This document shows positions 27,176 to 39,967 of a stretch of DNA of 60,000 bases, piece by piece. The notes under the pieces were generated by a model. That model worked only from the letters and a program-made list of their open reading frames with translations, did not search any database and was not told the DNA's origin. The stretch comes from Takakia lepidozioides (Eukaryota; Streptophyta; Takakiopsida; Takakiales; Takakiaceae), in the NCBI GenBank assembly GCA_030704615.1, contig CM060731.1:62974756-63034755 (forward strand), given 5' to 3'. Numbering within the stretch: position 1 is the stretch's first letter; every line of letters starts with the position of its first letter. The position numbers were made by a program, and so were the translations under genes.

Positions 27176-29500
27176 ATGGCTTCTGGAATAACCGGCAAGC
27201 AGCAAGTTGGAGCCCTGCAACATGGCGGCCCCGAGTCTAAGAAGTTCACGGTGGACCTGAGCAAGCCCATTGTTTTCCAGGTTAGACTTCAAACCGTAAT
27301 TTGCAGACCCTGAGCACCTAATGTGGATGGGTTAAACCATTGAATCCTGACATCTTTGCTGGATTATCCACTGTAGTATGACAACCGACTTCATCCGATG
27401 TCGTGGATCTTGGGTGCTGATGGTGGGTTGGAGCTGATCTTCTGTCTATATATGTAAAGATAGCCTCAAGTGAGTGAAGAATTTTTGTATGTACTTTTTC
27501 AGGTTGGCCATCTCGGAGAAGAATATGACGACTGGGTGCACCAGGCGATACCTCGTAAGGAGACCCCTCGTTTTTTCGAGAACAATATCCTTGAGGTATG
27601 GACTGGTTTACCAAAAAAGTTCCATAGCAATGGAAATACAGTGCATCTAATTTAGCACTTGCAGCGTGTTCATCCGTTCTGTACTAAAGCCCGACAGCCA
27701 TTTTCAGCATGCAGGCCTGCATGTGCGTGAGGATTGCTCCTAGACTTCTCAGTCAGAGTCCGTCGAAGTATTATCATGTAGCAGCACAACCTTGAGGATG
27801 ATATTATTGTTTGCCCTCATTACTGCTGTTTTCTATCCATGTTACTGAAGGTGCTAGTTTTGATTGATGCAGTTTGATTGACTCGTACAAAATGGTGGCT
27901 CATCCCAACGATATGGGTGCCAGTTGTGATGTGGACACAAACGCGAGCATTGGCCGATGGGCTGCCCGCCCAGTTCATTGTACCGTCATTCATGTCAGGG
28001 GTTTTGTTGTGGACGTTATTTGAGTACTGCATTCACCGTTTTGCTTTCCACATAAAGGTTTCAAGCTATTGGTGAGAACTGTTCTTTCTAGATGCCAAAT
28101 CTCCATACGTAGTCTGCTGAAGATGGTAGACAATTTGATTTTCTAGATGGGGTCTTGGGGTCACTAACGACCATCGAGAAACCATCTGAACAGACGCGAC
28201 TAACTACTTGCATGAGTATAGTAGGTGCGTATATCCGCAAAGCGACTTACGCATTTGAAACCTGGATAAAGAGAGAGATCTAATTTATGGACGCATTTCT
28301 CATACACACGCCAGATCACGGTCTCATCACGTCACGGTGCGAGAGACTTATAATAGATCACCCCTTGCCGAGATGTTTGTATATACAGAGTGTACCATCT
28401 CTCTTATCTGGAACAGGGCGATCACATTTCATTATCTTATCCATGGATTCCACCACAAGCACCCAATGGACGCAGATCGACTTGTATTTCCTCCATTGTT
28501 TACCTTCATCATCGCTTTTCCTGTAAGTATATGAATTCCACAACGTAACCTCTCAAGCGATGTCGCCAGAATTGCAAACTTCCATCCCATGGTATACTTG
28601 ATAGAAATCTAGAGATTATATTCCTAGACAAGGAGGGACAGGAAGAGAGCTAGATGCACCAGCGGGACGGAAAGGATTATGCACAAGTCGACTAGCATGG
28701 CGTACCTTATAAACTAGTCACCGAATGTACTAAATCACCTAAGACGTAAATGGCAGCAGCATTGAGATGATAGCAGCAGTACTGCTACTTCCAGAAATGC
28801 TAGAGCTCTATCATGCTTATGCCGATGACTCATTCTTAAATCTTTCTCCCCCAACATTGTGCAGCTGTGGCATATAGGTGCCCTCCTGATTCCCCGCGGT
28901 GTGGCTCCTTCGTTGTCTGGAGGGGTGTTATTTGGGTACATTGCGTACGACCTTACCCATTTCTTCCTTCATTACGGAGCTGCATTCACGAAGCAGCTGT
29001 ACGAGATGAAGGTATGGTCCAGTCCTTCAGCTGCCACTAGTCTGAATTTCAAATAGGCTCGTTGAATGCTTGACAGTTACCATGAGGATAGCTTAATCAA
29101 TTGAAAAGCGCCTGGCTGAAACAGTGGCGACAAGTCGTCACGAACGTTGAGATCGCTGAAATCTCGCTCTCCTCAAGCGATCCACCACAAGACATTTTGG
29201 TGTTTTCATTGTTCCATCCTAGAGTCCAGTTTTTGCAATTTAGTGAACACACTTGTTGCGTCACATGAAATTGAAAGTTTCTGCTTCTTGATGCAGAAAC
29301 TCCACTCGGACCACCATTTCAAGAACAAGATGCACAACTACAGTTTCGGTGTCACAAGTACTTTGTGGGACAAGGTGTTTGGTACTCTGCCACCCACCAA
29401 GCAGGGCTCGAAAAAGGCCGAGGAAGTTCGCCAAGCGAAAGTGTACGATGAACAACACAACAAGAGCATCCATGATAGTCGCACTCGTCAAGCAAGCTAA
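27176..29500 (+). CDS. FAH1: Fatty-acid 2-hydroxylase (sphingolipid acyl hydroxylase)
   Basis: This ER-membrane di-iron enzyme 2-hydroxylates the very-long-chain acyl group of ceramides; plant FAH proteins lack the fused cytochrome b5 domain. Six exons: 27176-27280, 27503-27595, 27873-28071, 28417-28522, 28865-29011, 29297-29500. Signature pieces are FTVDLSKPIVFQ, VGHLGEEYDDWVHQAI, then the histidine boxes EYCIHRFAFH, YLIHGFHHKHPMD, YDLTHFFLHY and KLHSDHHFK, and FGVTSTLWDKVFGTLPPT. Hydrophobic segments lie around IPTIWVPVVMW and FIVPSFMSGVLLWTL. The order matches Arabidopsis FAH1/FAH2, with a C-terminus about 25 residues longer. Splice phases fit everywhere except at exon 2/3: a TGA (27875-27877) lies just before the conserved LTRTKWW, so the frame is off by +2 or -1 there. 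It is either a polymorphism, an assembly error or a young pseudogene. Confidence 0.88.
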
Positions 29501-30480
29501 AAGATCTCGTGTGACTCCAGAGCTCTGATGGGCGAGGAACTTGCAGAGACAGTTTCACCCGAAGCTACCATAGTGTAGATCAGGAAAATTTGGATAGATG
29601 TCCAGTGATTCGTGTACAGATTTTTGATAGGACTTCAAACTTACATTGGAAACACCTCAAATCCAAGAATTCTAGCCGAGACAGGTAGCAGATGCAATAC
29701 AGAGAAGGTGGACCAGAGGTAGTGTGCTACGTACTTAATTACATGTCTCACCATTTACTGGTGCTACCATACATTCAACCATGTACTTTATATTTCTCTC
29801 TATGGTTGTTCTGTCTTTGTGGTCGTATGGTTTGATTATATTGATGGTACTTTCGTTTCTGGGACGACAACTTTCAAACCTTTGAGACTCGTGTAGATTT
29901 GCAATCTAAGAAGCTCACTCAAGCCAAGTGTAAAAGAGGGGTGAAGGTTCATCATGTTCATCCTTGAATGAGTAGGACGGCATGGGGTCGCGGTGCGGCG
30001 TTGGGCACTGATAGTAGCAAATTCAAATGAGAACGTCAGCATTCTTGAAGGACAGATATTAGATTCTATCATCGAGGGGTTTTGGAGTTAACAGGTTTGC
30101 CTAATCTATGTGGAGACGACTCATATAATAGGTTGGCTCAGAAGCCTAAGTTGATGTATGTACCAGCAGGCTATTGAAATAGAGTACATGACCACATGTA
30201 AGTATGTGACCACAACTTTGTGTAGTGGCGCCTTGGAGGCACTTACAATGCAATACATTTCCGAGCATTTCACTCTATCAAAAAAAATGTTACACTTTGT
30301 TAAAAAATTGTTGCATTCTCATTCCCTTAGAACACTTGCAATTGTGGAAGTCGACAAATCAGTAGTGTCATGGTTTTTGCTTCTGTGGGTGCCAATGATG
30401 ATCCTTTTTTAATTCGTTTTATTTCTGGCTGGACTTTCATGAATTGTTAGATTGGTTGACATTCTGATGGCATTTCTATA
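29501..30480. other. 3' flank of FAH
   Basis: The FAH 3' UTR probably lies in the first few hundred bases. No other gene or repeat is recognised. Short frames on both strands have no family match. Confidence 0.4.
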
Positions 30481-30539
30481 TTGTTTGTTGTAGCTTTCAT
30501 ATCGATGGCGCTACATGAAGGATGTTTTTACAGAACGTG

Positions 30540-31139
30540 CAGTGCGATGTATCATGCAGAGGTATCCTTCGCCTCACCCTACAAAAAAGCATGGCTGCTT
30601 TGGTCGAGTCACCTATTCATGGGGTGCCCATTCGTGTTTCAGAAGGTACTAGTATGTGGAAGATTCATGGAGTTAAGGTAGGAAAGCTACAACATCATGT
30701 GCAAACAATTACTGAAGTTCAAATGCCCCCTTACATTATTGGGGACTCGGTCTAACTTCTACTTATCAATTTGACGAAGGATTATTCAGTTAGAGGGTGT
30801 GGAGACCCACATAAAGATGCATATGAGATGAACTTGCGGAAAGGTAGAGTAAAAATCGAGAATGCTTTCGGAGGGCCTAAAAAACAGATGGAGGGTCCTA
30901 AAAGCTTTAAGCTTCATGTCATCTTGGCATGTATTGCTCTACACATTTTTTGTAAGATAAATGGAGAGCAACCTATTGAGGGTGCTACTCAAGATGAAAA
31001 TGATTATCCGACATTGAATGACATTCTTCTTCCTAGAATTCCTAAGAGCGAAAGACTTTATCAAAGAGCAAAAGTCATTCAACTCCAAATGTCTGCAGGT
31101 AATGTGATGCTGCAAAATTCATCACTAAAACACCTATAG
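30540..31139 (+). pseudogene. PIF/Harbinger transposase C-terminal fragment
   Basis: The C-terminal part of a DDE_Tnp_4 transposase. MPPYIIGDSV (about 30724-30753) matches the conserved GDS block. After a frame change, KDAYEMNLRKGRVKIENAFG and SFKLHVILACIALH (30771-31139) match the final E-containing helix and the ALHN-type tail. Upstream blocks with MAALVESPIHGVPIRVSEG are weaker. It is a different subfamily from the remnant at 6.9-10.2 kb. It is truncated and frameshifted. Confidence 0.72.
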
Positions 31140-34050
31140 CTCATGGTCCTATTGCTAATTACCCTCTTGCAATATTGGATAGAACATAGAGATGATGAGT
31201 ATGAAACAAACTTTCTCGTTATTATAATTTCTCTCTTATACAATAAAGCCTGATGCCAACGTGTGATATATATATTTGGTCCAATAGTATAAAAGTTTAG
31301 GTTGCAGACACTGATGAAAACACTTTAACTTGGAATCTGGTTGTCATAAATTATATGCAGGTTGTTGCAGAGGACCAAGTTTATTGATGCCCAAAAATCT
31401 TACATAATTACATTCACCAACCTTTTGAGTGTAAGACATATGTTTGACTTCCTCCCAAGTCAATGTTTTATCTCCATTTGTCCTTTGTTCCTGAATCATC
31501 TTATGCTCTTCCTGTCATTCCCATTATAGGCTGAATTTCATGAATAGTTGGCTACCATGCTTGAGTACAAATAGTGTAGACACTCTTGGACCCTTTAGTA
31601 TATCTCTATCTCTTCACCAACAAACCAATAAACAAGAAATAAAACTATTGCAAGTAAAGCAACTCATAGACATGATTTCAGCATTGTGGAGAGATGAAGG
31701 TTAGTAGCAGATGACACATCACTCCAATATTTTGTCATTTGAGGCTCATCCTCTAAGTGTCCAAGACATGGGTTTTCCTCTATGCACTTGATTGAACCCT
31801 TGTGGCATCGCAAATCGATCCTCGAGATACCCCCTATCTTAACGAACGCTACATTCATGGTCTCAAAGTCGGCCATCGCGCATGTTGTACCTGCAACTGA
31901 AAGAAAGAAACCATAGGGAGAAAACATTTCGACAAACACGAAAGAAGAATGAAGAATGTGTCAAGCACAACAAAAGCGGGAGTTAAGATAACAGAGTACA
32001 CTTTGCTAATGGTACCAGGTATAGTGCTTGGGCATAATAATGAATCAGGAAATGAATGACTCTAAAAGTAACATCAACACCATATAAATATTATAATATC
32101 TCCTCTGAATACTCATTCTAGATTTGTTCTCGAGTTTATGTTGATTACGAAGGCTAAATCAGTTGAATCATCTGAATTTGAGCCAGATTAACCCAAAGGT
32201 ATCTTCAGAATGTTTGGCCTGCAAGTCACGTTCATTTTCTGGTTCTAATTCATAAGTTGTCGGATGTTGATTTGCATCGCTGGGATTGAAGCCTCTTTAG
32301 CAATGGCTTCATCCAACGCATCTAGAACTACCAAAGAAGGGTGCAAGCTTGATTTGGATGGCCATTATAACAGATTTATTCAACCAGCGCACTAGAAAGA
32401 ACGTTATCAAGGACCAAATACAATCCAAACACGATAACATGAAAAAACAACAAAAAAGAACGAGAATGTACTTTACTATTAACATATATACCGTGTAACA
32501 TATCATAAATACGAGTATGAGAGTGCATTTTACGATATAGTGGTTTTTGTGGTTTCTATGCAGTTTTTTTTTGTAGAGCACCACAAATCCGTATTTTTAT
32601 TTCTGGCAAAATTTCGAACTTTTTTCGGCCTAAAAAATAAATTCGAATATTCTGTCGTAAATTCCCTATTTTCTCATGGATGAAATCGCCAAAATTCTCC
32701 AAAAAAAACATGGAATGAATTCGCCTAATATGGATGATATACATGGATGAAAGTACAGAGGAGGATGATTCTGTCGAAACTTCAGTGGATAAACAGAAAA
32801 TATGGCTATTTTCTGCAAAACTCAGCAGCCACTCCTGTTATTTTCCAAATTTGAAAAAAAAAACACTGCCACAAATAAATGCTACAATCATAATCATAAT
32901 CATACACCAAACATTAACATAGACACAAAGATAGATATTGCATATGAAATTGAGTTATCTGCAAACAATAACATTTATATATTGAAATGAAAACTAATAC
33001 ATGTCCACGAGTTCACGAAAATGTAGATATGTGTATCTATACGAATCAGAATTCTTTCTGTCTATATTGACTAAGTCCATCATGTTGAATTTCTTCATAA
33101 ATATGAAATCTATTATGCATGCTGAAAATCCAAATTCACGCTGCATTAGTGGAAAAATCAACGAATTATAGATTAAAATTTTGCGTGTACAATTCAAGTA
33201 AGAAGAAGACAAAACCAAATATGTAGAAAAAATTCATCTCAGTTTATGAGGGAATGTCACTGACAATGGATGTCTCTAGAAGCGTCAACTCGTTGTGGTC
33301 ATTGTTTTTGGTGCTGGAAGAGTCAACATCATTGTGAAGTTTCATGGCATCTGTCATGGTTTTAGTCATGGTTAGTTAGAAATAGTTATTTCTAGCTAGT
33401 TATGACTTTATACATTTATATTTGTATTTTATTGGCATTGGAGGTTTCATGTACTAAGTAAGGTGACGAATCTCTCGCCGCCATAGCTCTAGTGTTTGAG
33501 ATGGAGTGTGGTGAGGTCTCTACGGTACTGGAGTCATTTAGCAAATAGCTCATCCGAACCAGAACCTCCCCTTCTCCTCAACAGACAACTACAAACAAAG
33601 TTCACGTCTCCCAAACCCCAAACAACACTGAACTCACAAGGAACGTACAACCACAAATAGCTCAACAATGGTTATATGAGCTAAGTTTGGAGACAGCCAA
33701 TGAATGAACAAGTAGTAAGAGATGGTTCTAGAGGCAGACAGATGCAGAGACAATCACTGCCTACCAAAGTGTGGATTTCGTTAGGGCTGACTAAAAGCAC
33801 AGAGTTTGTAACAAATTACTTGCTACAAGTCTGGAGAAGACAAAATGAACTCCCTCCTCACTTCAATGTCCTCCTGACTCTGGAACTGCCACATACAAGA
33901 ACAACAATTAGCAAATAACTTGACCAAATAGGCATTCATACGTCTTGCAAGTGCCAAGTTGTGGACAAAATGAACAGGTAATGAAATAGAGACACATGCC
34001 TATTAGGTCTCATTCATTATAATCAATTGAAGTGAAGAAGTACAAAACAG
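31140..34050. other. AT-rich intergenic DNA
   Basis: About 2.9 kb of AT-rich sequence with many short frames. None has a recognisable domain, including the longest at 31664-31939 (minus). I see no tandem or inverted repeat that explains it. Confidence 0.45.
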
Positions 34051-34055
34051 TAAGA

Positions 34056-35228
34056 AGTAACTTACTTTATTTCAGTTGATTCACCACTCATTTGCCTCTT
34101 GGAAACTTTGGGGGAGGAGGAATATGCTGAGACACAGCGTCAAACATTTCCTGATCTTGAGCTAGATGGTTTTCGAGGACATGTTTCAAAAAATACAATT
34201 GCATTTTGAAACAAAGTTTGTACCCTGCCTCTGAGTACCACAAGCAAAACTCAACCCAATCCTTTTCATATGCATCCTCTCTCGAACTCTTTTCTTTCTG
34301 GATTATGCCAAATTAATTTGGAGTATGATACCTGTCAAAGACCATGGTCAAATAGGGCCAATTAACTGTCACTTGCTCGGACTCCTCCTTACTGTGTAAA
34401 AAGAATGTCAATCGAAACTGCATGCTCTCAAAAACATCTCTTGCAACAAGTATCTTCGGTTGAAAATATATATAAGTATTCCAATGCTGGTAAGTCTCCC
34501 TCCAAAAAGCCTTCGCATATGAATCTGACGATGATGCAAGTCCAACTCCCCTTTTATTCACCACCACCTCGTTCATACCCTCACCTTCCTCAGCTTACAC
34601 AATCTCAACGTACACATACAATTTGTCAATGTACACATACGAGTTTTTAACCAAGATATAAGTCATAGCCACATATATAAAAGCATATGATCCTAAGACA
34701 ACAAAATGAAATGAGAGTGGAAAAACAGATTCCAATCATGGGAAAAAAATTCTGATCCGAGAGTTTTTCTTCCTGAACTTTAGAAACTGGAGTCTTCTTC
34801 ACACCATCCTTCAAGCCAACACAATCCATCAGAAACATAACTAGGTTACCAAGCATGAATATGTCATATGAACAACCAACCTAAACAGCCCTAAACAGGC
34901 GACCTTCTCCTAATAAACAACCTTGCAACCTAGAAAAACAATAAATTAGAGAGCTTACCAGAAAAAAAAGATTTGAATTTTTTGCCCATGCTTTGATGTC
35001 CTTTGACCCATGTCCTGGTTTCTTCATACAAATGACAGTATCCTCACTGTTGTTGGCATGAGAGAGCTCTAAAATCCCCAATGGAGATCTTTGCATCTTG
35101 AGGATGGCATCATCCAGGCCAAATCCTTCCGCGAGATGCTCGTAAGTCAACATTTCGGGAGAGTCGTCAAACTTCAAATAATCATCTGTAACGAACAGGG
35201 GGTGAAACTGGCTCCCAGTCGTCGCCAT
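34056..35228 (-). other. Unrecognised reading-frame cluster, possible multi-exon gene
   Basis: Three minus-strand blocks look coding. The first, from an ATG at 35228, reads MATTGSQFHPLFVTDDYLKF and ends at a good donor (CTG/GTAAGC) near 34958. A second block at about 34400-34560 reads KAFWRETYQHWNTYIYFQ. A third at about 34110-34310 carries EKSSREDAYEKDWVEF and ends HIPPPPKFPRGK. Composition and the donor site suggest exons of one gene or transposon accessory protein. I could not join them convincingly and recognise no family. Confidence 0.3.
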
Positions 35229-35594
35229 GGCCTAACCCTGCTCCCCAAAACTCTAAGTCTTTGTCTCTGGAACACCTCGGAAATCAAAAATCAGATGCTC
35301 CGTCGGCACTCATGTGGCTGTGTATTGCAAAGACGGACAGTCCTCGTACTATGCATCAAGGAGATTCATGCTCTCGCTATAGTAGTCAATTGTAACCATG
35401 ACTGTGAGCACTACAATTTTGCGTTGATGAATCTAAGCATGACTCACTGCACCACAAGAGATACAAAAACAACGAAATCAATTTCCCACGCTGGAAGTCT
35501 TTAAAAGAACTATCAAGAGCAGAAACATAAACCACACAAATCTCCTACAGTGATGTGTGCATGTCGACATGATATACACTACTTTTATATCATA

Positions 35595-35805
35595 GGGTTC
35601 AAATACGGTCAATTATCCTACACTAAGACTTCGCAAGCAAACATTCCCACACAAACTTCCTATATGTTTTGAATTGTAGAGTATGGTTTTAGCGATTAGT
35701 TTTTGAATTGCATGGTTCTTTTATCTACTCAATTTGATAGGAAGTTTGTGTGGGAATGTTTGCTTGCGAAGTCGTAGTGTGGGATAATTGACCATATTTG
35801 AACCC
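35595..35805. mobile_element. Foldback MITE, 211 bp
   Basis: Arms 35595-35664 and about 35740-35805 are nearly perfect reverse complements of about 66-70 bp. The ends are GGGTTCAAATA and TATTTGAACCC, flanked by TA on both sides (35593-35594, 35806-35807). That suits a Tc1/mariner-type (Stowaway-like) MITE; a wider TWA target of PIF type is also possible. The central loop is about 75 bp. Confidence 0.85.
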
Positions 35806-36189
35806 TATATAGACTAGAAGCCGCATGTACGCGCATCCCCGCCTTATTAGATACTCATCACTTAACAAACCTTGAACTCACCACTGTCTTAACCTGATCA
35901 CTAAATCATTTCAACTGGTAGCACCGAGAGACTCATCTGACTCATCCTAAACATGCAAAATCGCACGATCTTAACCCTAAGCACCTCCACAAGCTAAAAT
36001 AAAGTGATAGAGTGGATTCGTCTCTTGTCACATCTCTTTTCACTACAAAAAGACCATGCCTACATCTATAAGTGCAAGACACTCCAGAGGTTAATATGGA
36101 GTGAGATATGCTCCAAACCATTAATTGAATTCTGAATGGCCACAAAGACATTTTGAGTTGGTTTGTTTATTTTCTTTTTTTAAAAAAGA

Positions 36190-37120
36190 CATTTTTAGTA
36201 GATAAGGTATGGTGCAACCACAAACCTATGGCACCCTCTCTCATTACATTTGAGTGAATGTACAATTACATGGGGTCCAAAACATGTATGTGATTATGAA
36301 TGGGTCATTAGGGCATTTCGAGTTCTGTTTCAACTTTGAATTCATTTTATTTTGTTCTGATTCACATTAGAAGTTGGTAGGGAGTACAAGCATGAACCCA
36401 CAACACTCTCCATCACTCCATTTGACTAAATGTAGAATTACAGTAGGTCCAAAACATGCATATCACTATAAATGGGCCATTGATGGCATTTTGGCTGCTG
36501 TTTCAGCTATCGATTTTTTTTTATTTTTTATTTTTTATTTTTTTGGTTCTGATGTATACTAATAGTAGGTAGGAAGCATGAACCCACAAGATATTTCCCC
36601 GCTCCATTTGAGTGAATGTAGTTACATAGGGTCTAAAACACATATATGAGTGCCAATGGGCTATTAGGGCATTTCGAGTTCTATTTCAGCTCTGAATATA
36701 TTTTTTGTTATTTTGATTCACACCCGAAGTTGGAGGGAGTGCAAGCATGAACCTAGAACACCGTCCCTCACTGCATTTGAGCGAATGTAGAATTAGATAG
36801 GGTCTAAAACACCTATGTGAGTACCAATGGACCATTTAGGGCATGAAGCTACTGTTGCAACTCTGAATTCTTTATTTTCTGTTTTGTTTCATAGTGGCAG
36901 TAAGTAGGGGTGCAAGCATGAACCCACAACACCCTTCCTCACTCCACTTTCTCACTCCACTTGAGTGAATTGACAATTTAATACGGTCCAAAATATCTAT
37001 GTGACTATTTAACGTGTCATTTACAACATGTCGGCTTATCTTTCAGCTTAATTTTTAATTTTTGGTCTTCTGCTTCACATTGGCAGTAAGTAGGGAGTGC
37101 AAGCATGAATCACAATCACC
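36190..37120. repeat. Tandem repeat, 165-195 bp unit, about six copies
   Basis: Each unit contains variants of AGGGAGTGCAAGCATGAACC, CCATTTGAGTGAATGTAGAA, GGGTCCAAAACAT and GGGCATTTCGAGTTCTGTTT. Anchors fall near 36215 (diverged), 36390, 36572, 36745, 36911 and 37100. The array is unrelated in sequence to the 190-bp array at 5.65 kb. There is no coding potential. Confidence 0.82.
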
Positions 37121-38330
37121 TTTCGCATTTGTTTGAAGAGAGAAATATTGCACACATTGTGTTTCATATGATCAAGAGGATTGATCTTCTCATAAGTGAC
37201 AAACAAATTCATTTATTGTTTCTTATCCAAACCCTGGATAGTACTACTCAAATCTTGTACAACCACCCGTCGCTCTAATCTCCATGAAAACAGCCTCTAG
37301 CTACTATTTCATCTCTGAATCGTCTCTCCAATTGTAAAAAAAACTGTTGTTTAATTTTTTTTTTAAACAGGGGGCGGTGGCCCTGGATAATTTATTGATA
37401 ACTTATTGAGGGGAAAAAGTTAACAAATCAATATATGAATCGAAGATGTTTGGTTTGTTGGCCCTGCCTTCTCAAGGCAGGACTACGCAAAGGCTTCAGC
37501 CGCTTTTGGCGCATTGCCACTTTTCTGTTTTTTCTTTTTTCTTCGATTTACTCTTCCAATTCGATCGAGACAGTTGCCACCAGAATATTCTGTTCATATT
37601 TCTAATGAATAACATGCCGTGGATGAACAATTTCATGGTCTTTAGGTCTGGATTCCAACTTCTTGTGCATGTTTATGAGGATATTACCATGCATGCCACC
37701 CGGGTGATTCAGGGCTCCACCTACACCCAATGAACAGTAGTTTGCCTGAAGCAACTTTATACTTCTCCATCACTGGCCATTGGGAAAATCCTGTTACCGC
37801 GATATTTTTAATAAACATTGTGTGATCTTCCATATTTTTACTATCTATTCATAATTACTAGAGGTCAGGGCTTGCATGAATTGCATGCATTTGTTTTGTT
37901 TGTTTTTTATTTATTTTTATTTATTTATTTTTAATTAAATTTAAGAGAAGAGGGCTTAGCCTCAGAGCTTTATTTGAATTATTGAAGGGAAAAAAATTAA
38001 AACCCTTTTATGTCCGAAGGCTGCCATAAGGCTTAACACACGACAGGGCGTGACGGATATCCCGATGAACTTTAACTGTACTGCAGAACGTTCCTGCAGG
38101 ATCGATTACTGAAACCGATGACTGAAACTAGCTTCGAGAAAGCAGAAATAACGTGGGACAAGCCCAATGCTTGTAGCCTTGAGGAGGCTCTGGTGCTACT
38201 TAGTGCATACTAGTTAAGCAAGGGGGACCAATCTGTCCATGATGAAGATTTCCTTTGCAAAGAACCATTGTAGAGAGCAAAGAAAATCTAAGTGCAGAAG
38301 TGGAGAGGAGGGGAGATCTATCTGTAGAGC
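37121..38330. other. Intergenic DNA, no gene recognised
   Basis: AT-rich sequence with T-rich and A-rich runs, for example near 37900. The 95-codon plus-strand frame at 37446-37733 has no family match. Nothing else is supported. Confidence 0.4.
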
Positions 38331-38339
38331 AGCTTTGTC

Positions 38340-39960
38340 GCACACCTCACTTCGGTAAGCTCCCCTTCAAGTCATAGTTACACGCTTTGATGCGCGCGCC
38401 TGACTCCCAACCTGGCCGCCGGGCCAACTTGGAGCTTCGGCTGCTCACCGGGATATAACGGTCCCCCTTCGCTCCCCCACTAAACCCTCCACCTATTTGG
38501 GCCTAGTGGAATTCCCTTTGGTAGATGGCAGTCCGGAACAGCTCCCCACTCTTTGGTCGCTTTCCAGCTCGTTCGCTTACTCACTAGTTTTTGGTCACCA
38601 ACGGGCTTGCACCGTTCTCGGGGTCACTACTCCCCTTATATATACTTCTGTAGCTGTCCGCGGGGGTTTCACAACCAGCCATGCCATTTTATGGTGAACC
38701 ACCACGAAAACCCTCGACTCCCGGTGATGAGTCGCGGTGAGTCTTTGCCCACTCACCACGGCCCCTATGGACCGTGATGAGTCCCAAGACTCCCCACGAC
38801 TCCCATCACGAGGTCTCCGCCCCCATGGTGAGTCCTATGCCACCCCTACTAAGTCCCGCTAAGCTACCACCACCCCTTGTGGAGCCACCCCCACCGCAAC
38901 CCGGTGTGCGGGGCTCCACCTAGTGAGCGCCTCCGCCTCCTTGAGTGCCTTGGGCACTCAAGGGTGCTTCAGCCCCCCATACCTATCGCTGCCACTGCCC
39001 CCACCACAGGGGCAGCCCCTCATGTGTCCCGACCCCCTGCCCTCAAGGCAAAGGGCCGCAACACACACCCCTACCAACAGGGAGTCGATGTCCTCATCGA
39101 CTTGTCCATTTTGTAGAAACGAACATCCAAGTTGTGGCGTCCCACATCAAGGAGTTTGTTTCCGTACCATGGCGTCCCATGGCAAAGAACCAAACCCCAC
39201 ACTTGACTCTACTCTCCACTAGCTAGTTCGGCCGACTTCCTCCAAGTCCCGGCCAAGGGTGGAGCCTCTCCAGCTCCTCCCAGTGCACTCTTCTTGGCCT
39301 ACTTCAAGGCCAAGGAACGATCCTCCCCAATGATGGAATCGCCTTACTGCAACAACATTGCTTGCGATCGCTCATGATGCCGCTTTTGGCATCACCTTGA
39401 GCAAGGGTTCCCTGGAACCCTCTTTGACTAGGAAGATAACCTTGAACCAACCGTGCGCCCCAATCACTACAATTGGGTCCACCTTGGAATGCTGGCCTGA
39501 GGTACGGGAACATGCCGAAGCCGCACTACGACTTCGTCCCGAGGCTACACGATTATAGTACGTGAACGGAAGCACGTAGCTTCCGCGTTAGCCCGAACTA
39601 CAAGGCAACCCCCTCGGTAGCGCAGTTATAGTACGCGCACGCGCCAGGTGCGCACTAGCACGTGAACTCCCAAAGAAGGCGCAAGTTTCATTGCCCCTTG
39701 GATGGGGGTCACTCGATTTCGGCACTACGCAAACACACGATTAACCCAATTTACCTCTCCCACTTTTATAAGCTAGCATGCATTCTACACACTAGCCAAC
39801 CATACCATGCATCACCATTCCAAACAAAATAGGACGCACAACATTTGGAAGCCATTTCATTTATAGCACGTTTTGCACAATACACGTTTTTGCAATCGGA
39901 TTCCTAAGCTAGCTAAGCCGGGCTAAGCATGCATTTCCTCCCCCACGCTCTAAGGTTGAT
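38340..39960 (-). mobile_element. GC-rich region with probable 3' LTR of the gypsy element
   Basis: This lies directly downstream of the integrase stop on the minus strand. A purine-rich tract (GCGTGGGGGAGGAAATG) near 39927-39943 fits a polypurine tract marking the start of a 3' LTR, and a TATA box lies further in. The rest, to about 38340, is C-rich on the plus strand and may include another insertion. LTR borders could not be fixed because no second LTR is visible. Confidence 0.5.
39763..39770 (-). promoter_or_regulatory. Candidate TATA box in the gypsy LTR
   Basis: TATAAAAG on the minus strand, about 165 bp inside the putative 3' LTR. The position suits an LTR promoter. This is inferred. 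Confidence 0.4.
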
Positions 39961-39967
39961 GTCCCCA

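Noticed and set aside
27580-27885. U12-type AT-AC intron to rescue FAH exon 2/3
   Set aside because: ATATCCTT occurs at the right place, but joining to the AC before TCGTACA gives the wrong phase, and no good branch site is present.
36041-36060. CACTACAAAAAGACC as a possible CACTA end
   Set aside because: No matching terminus, target duplication or subterminal repeats were found nearby.
38923-39226. Overlapping plus-strand frames in C-rich DNA
   Set aside because: Open because of base composition. They lie in the probable LTR region antisense to the gypsy element, with no domain.
39580-39660. tRNA-like string CTCGGTAGCGCAGTTATAG
   Set aside because: It has an A-box resemblance, but no B box and no cloverleaf could be formed. 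It is probably LTR sequence.
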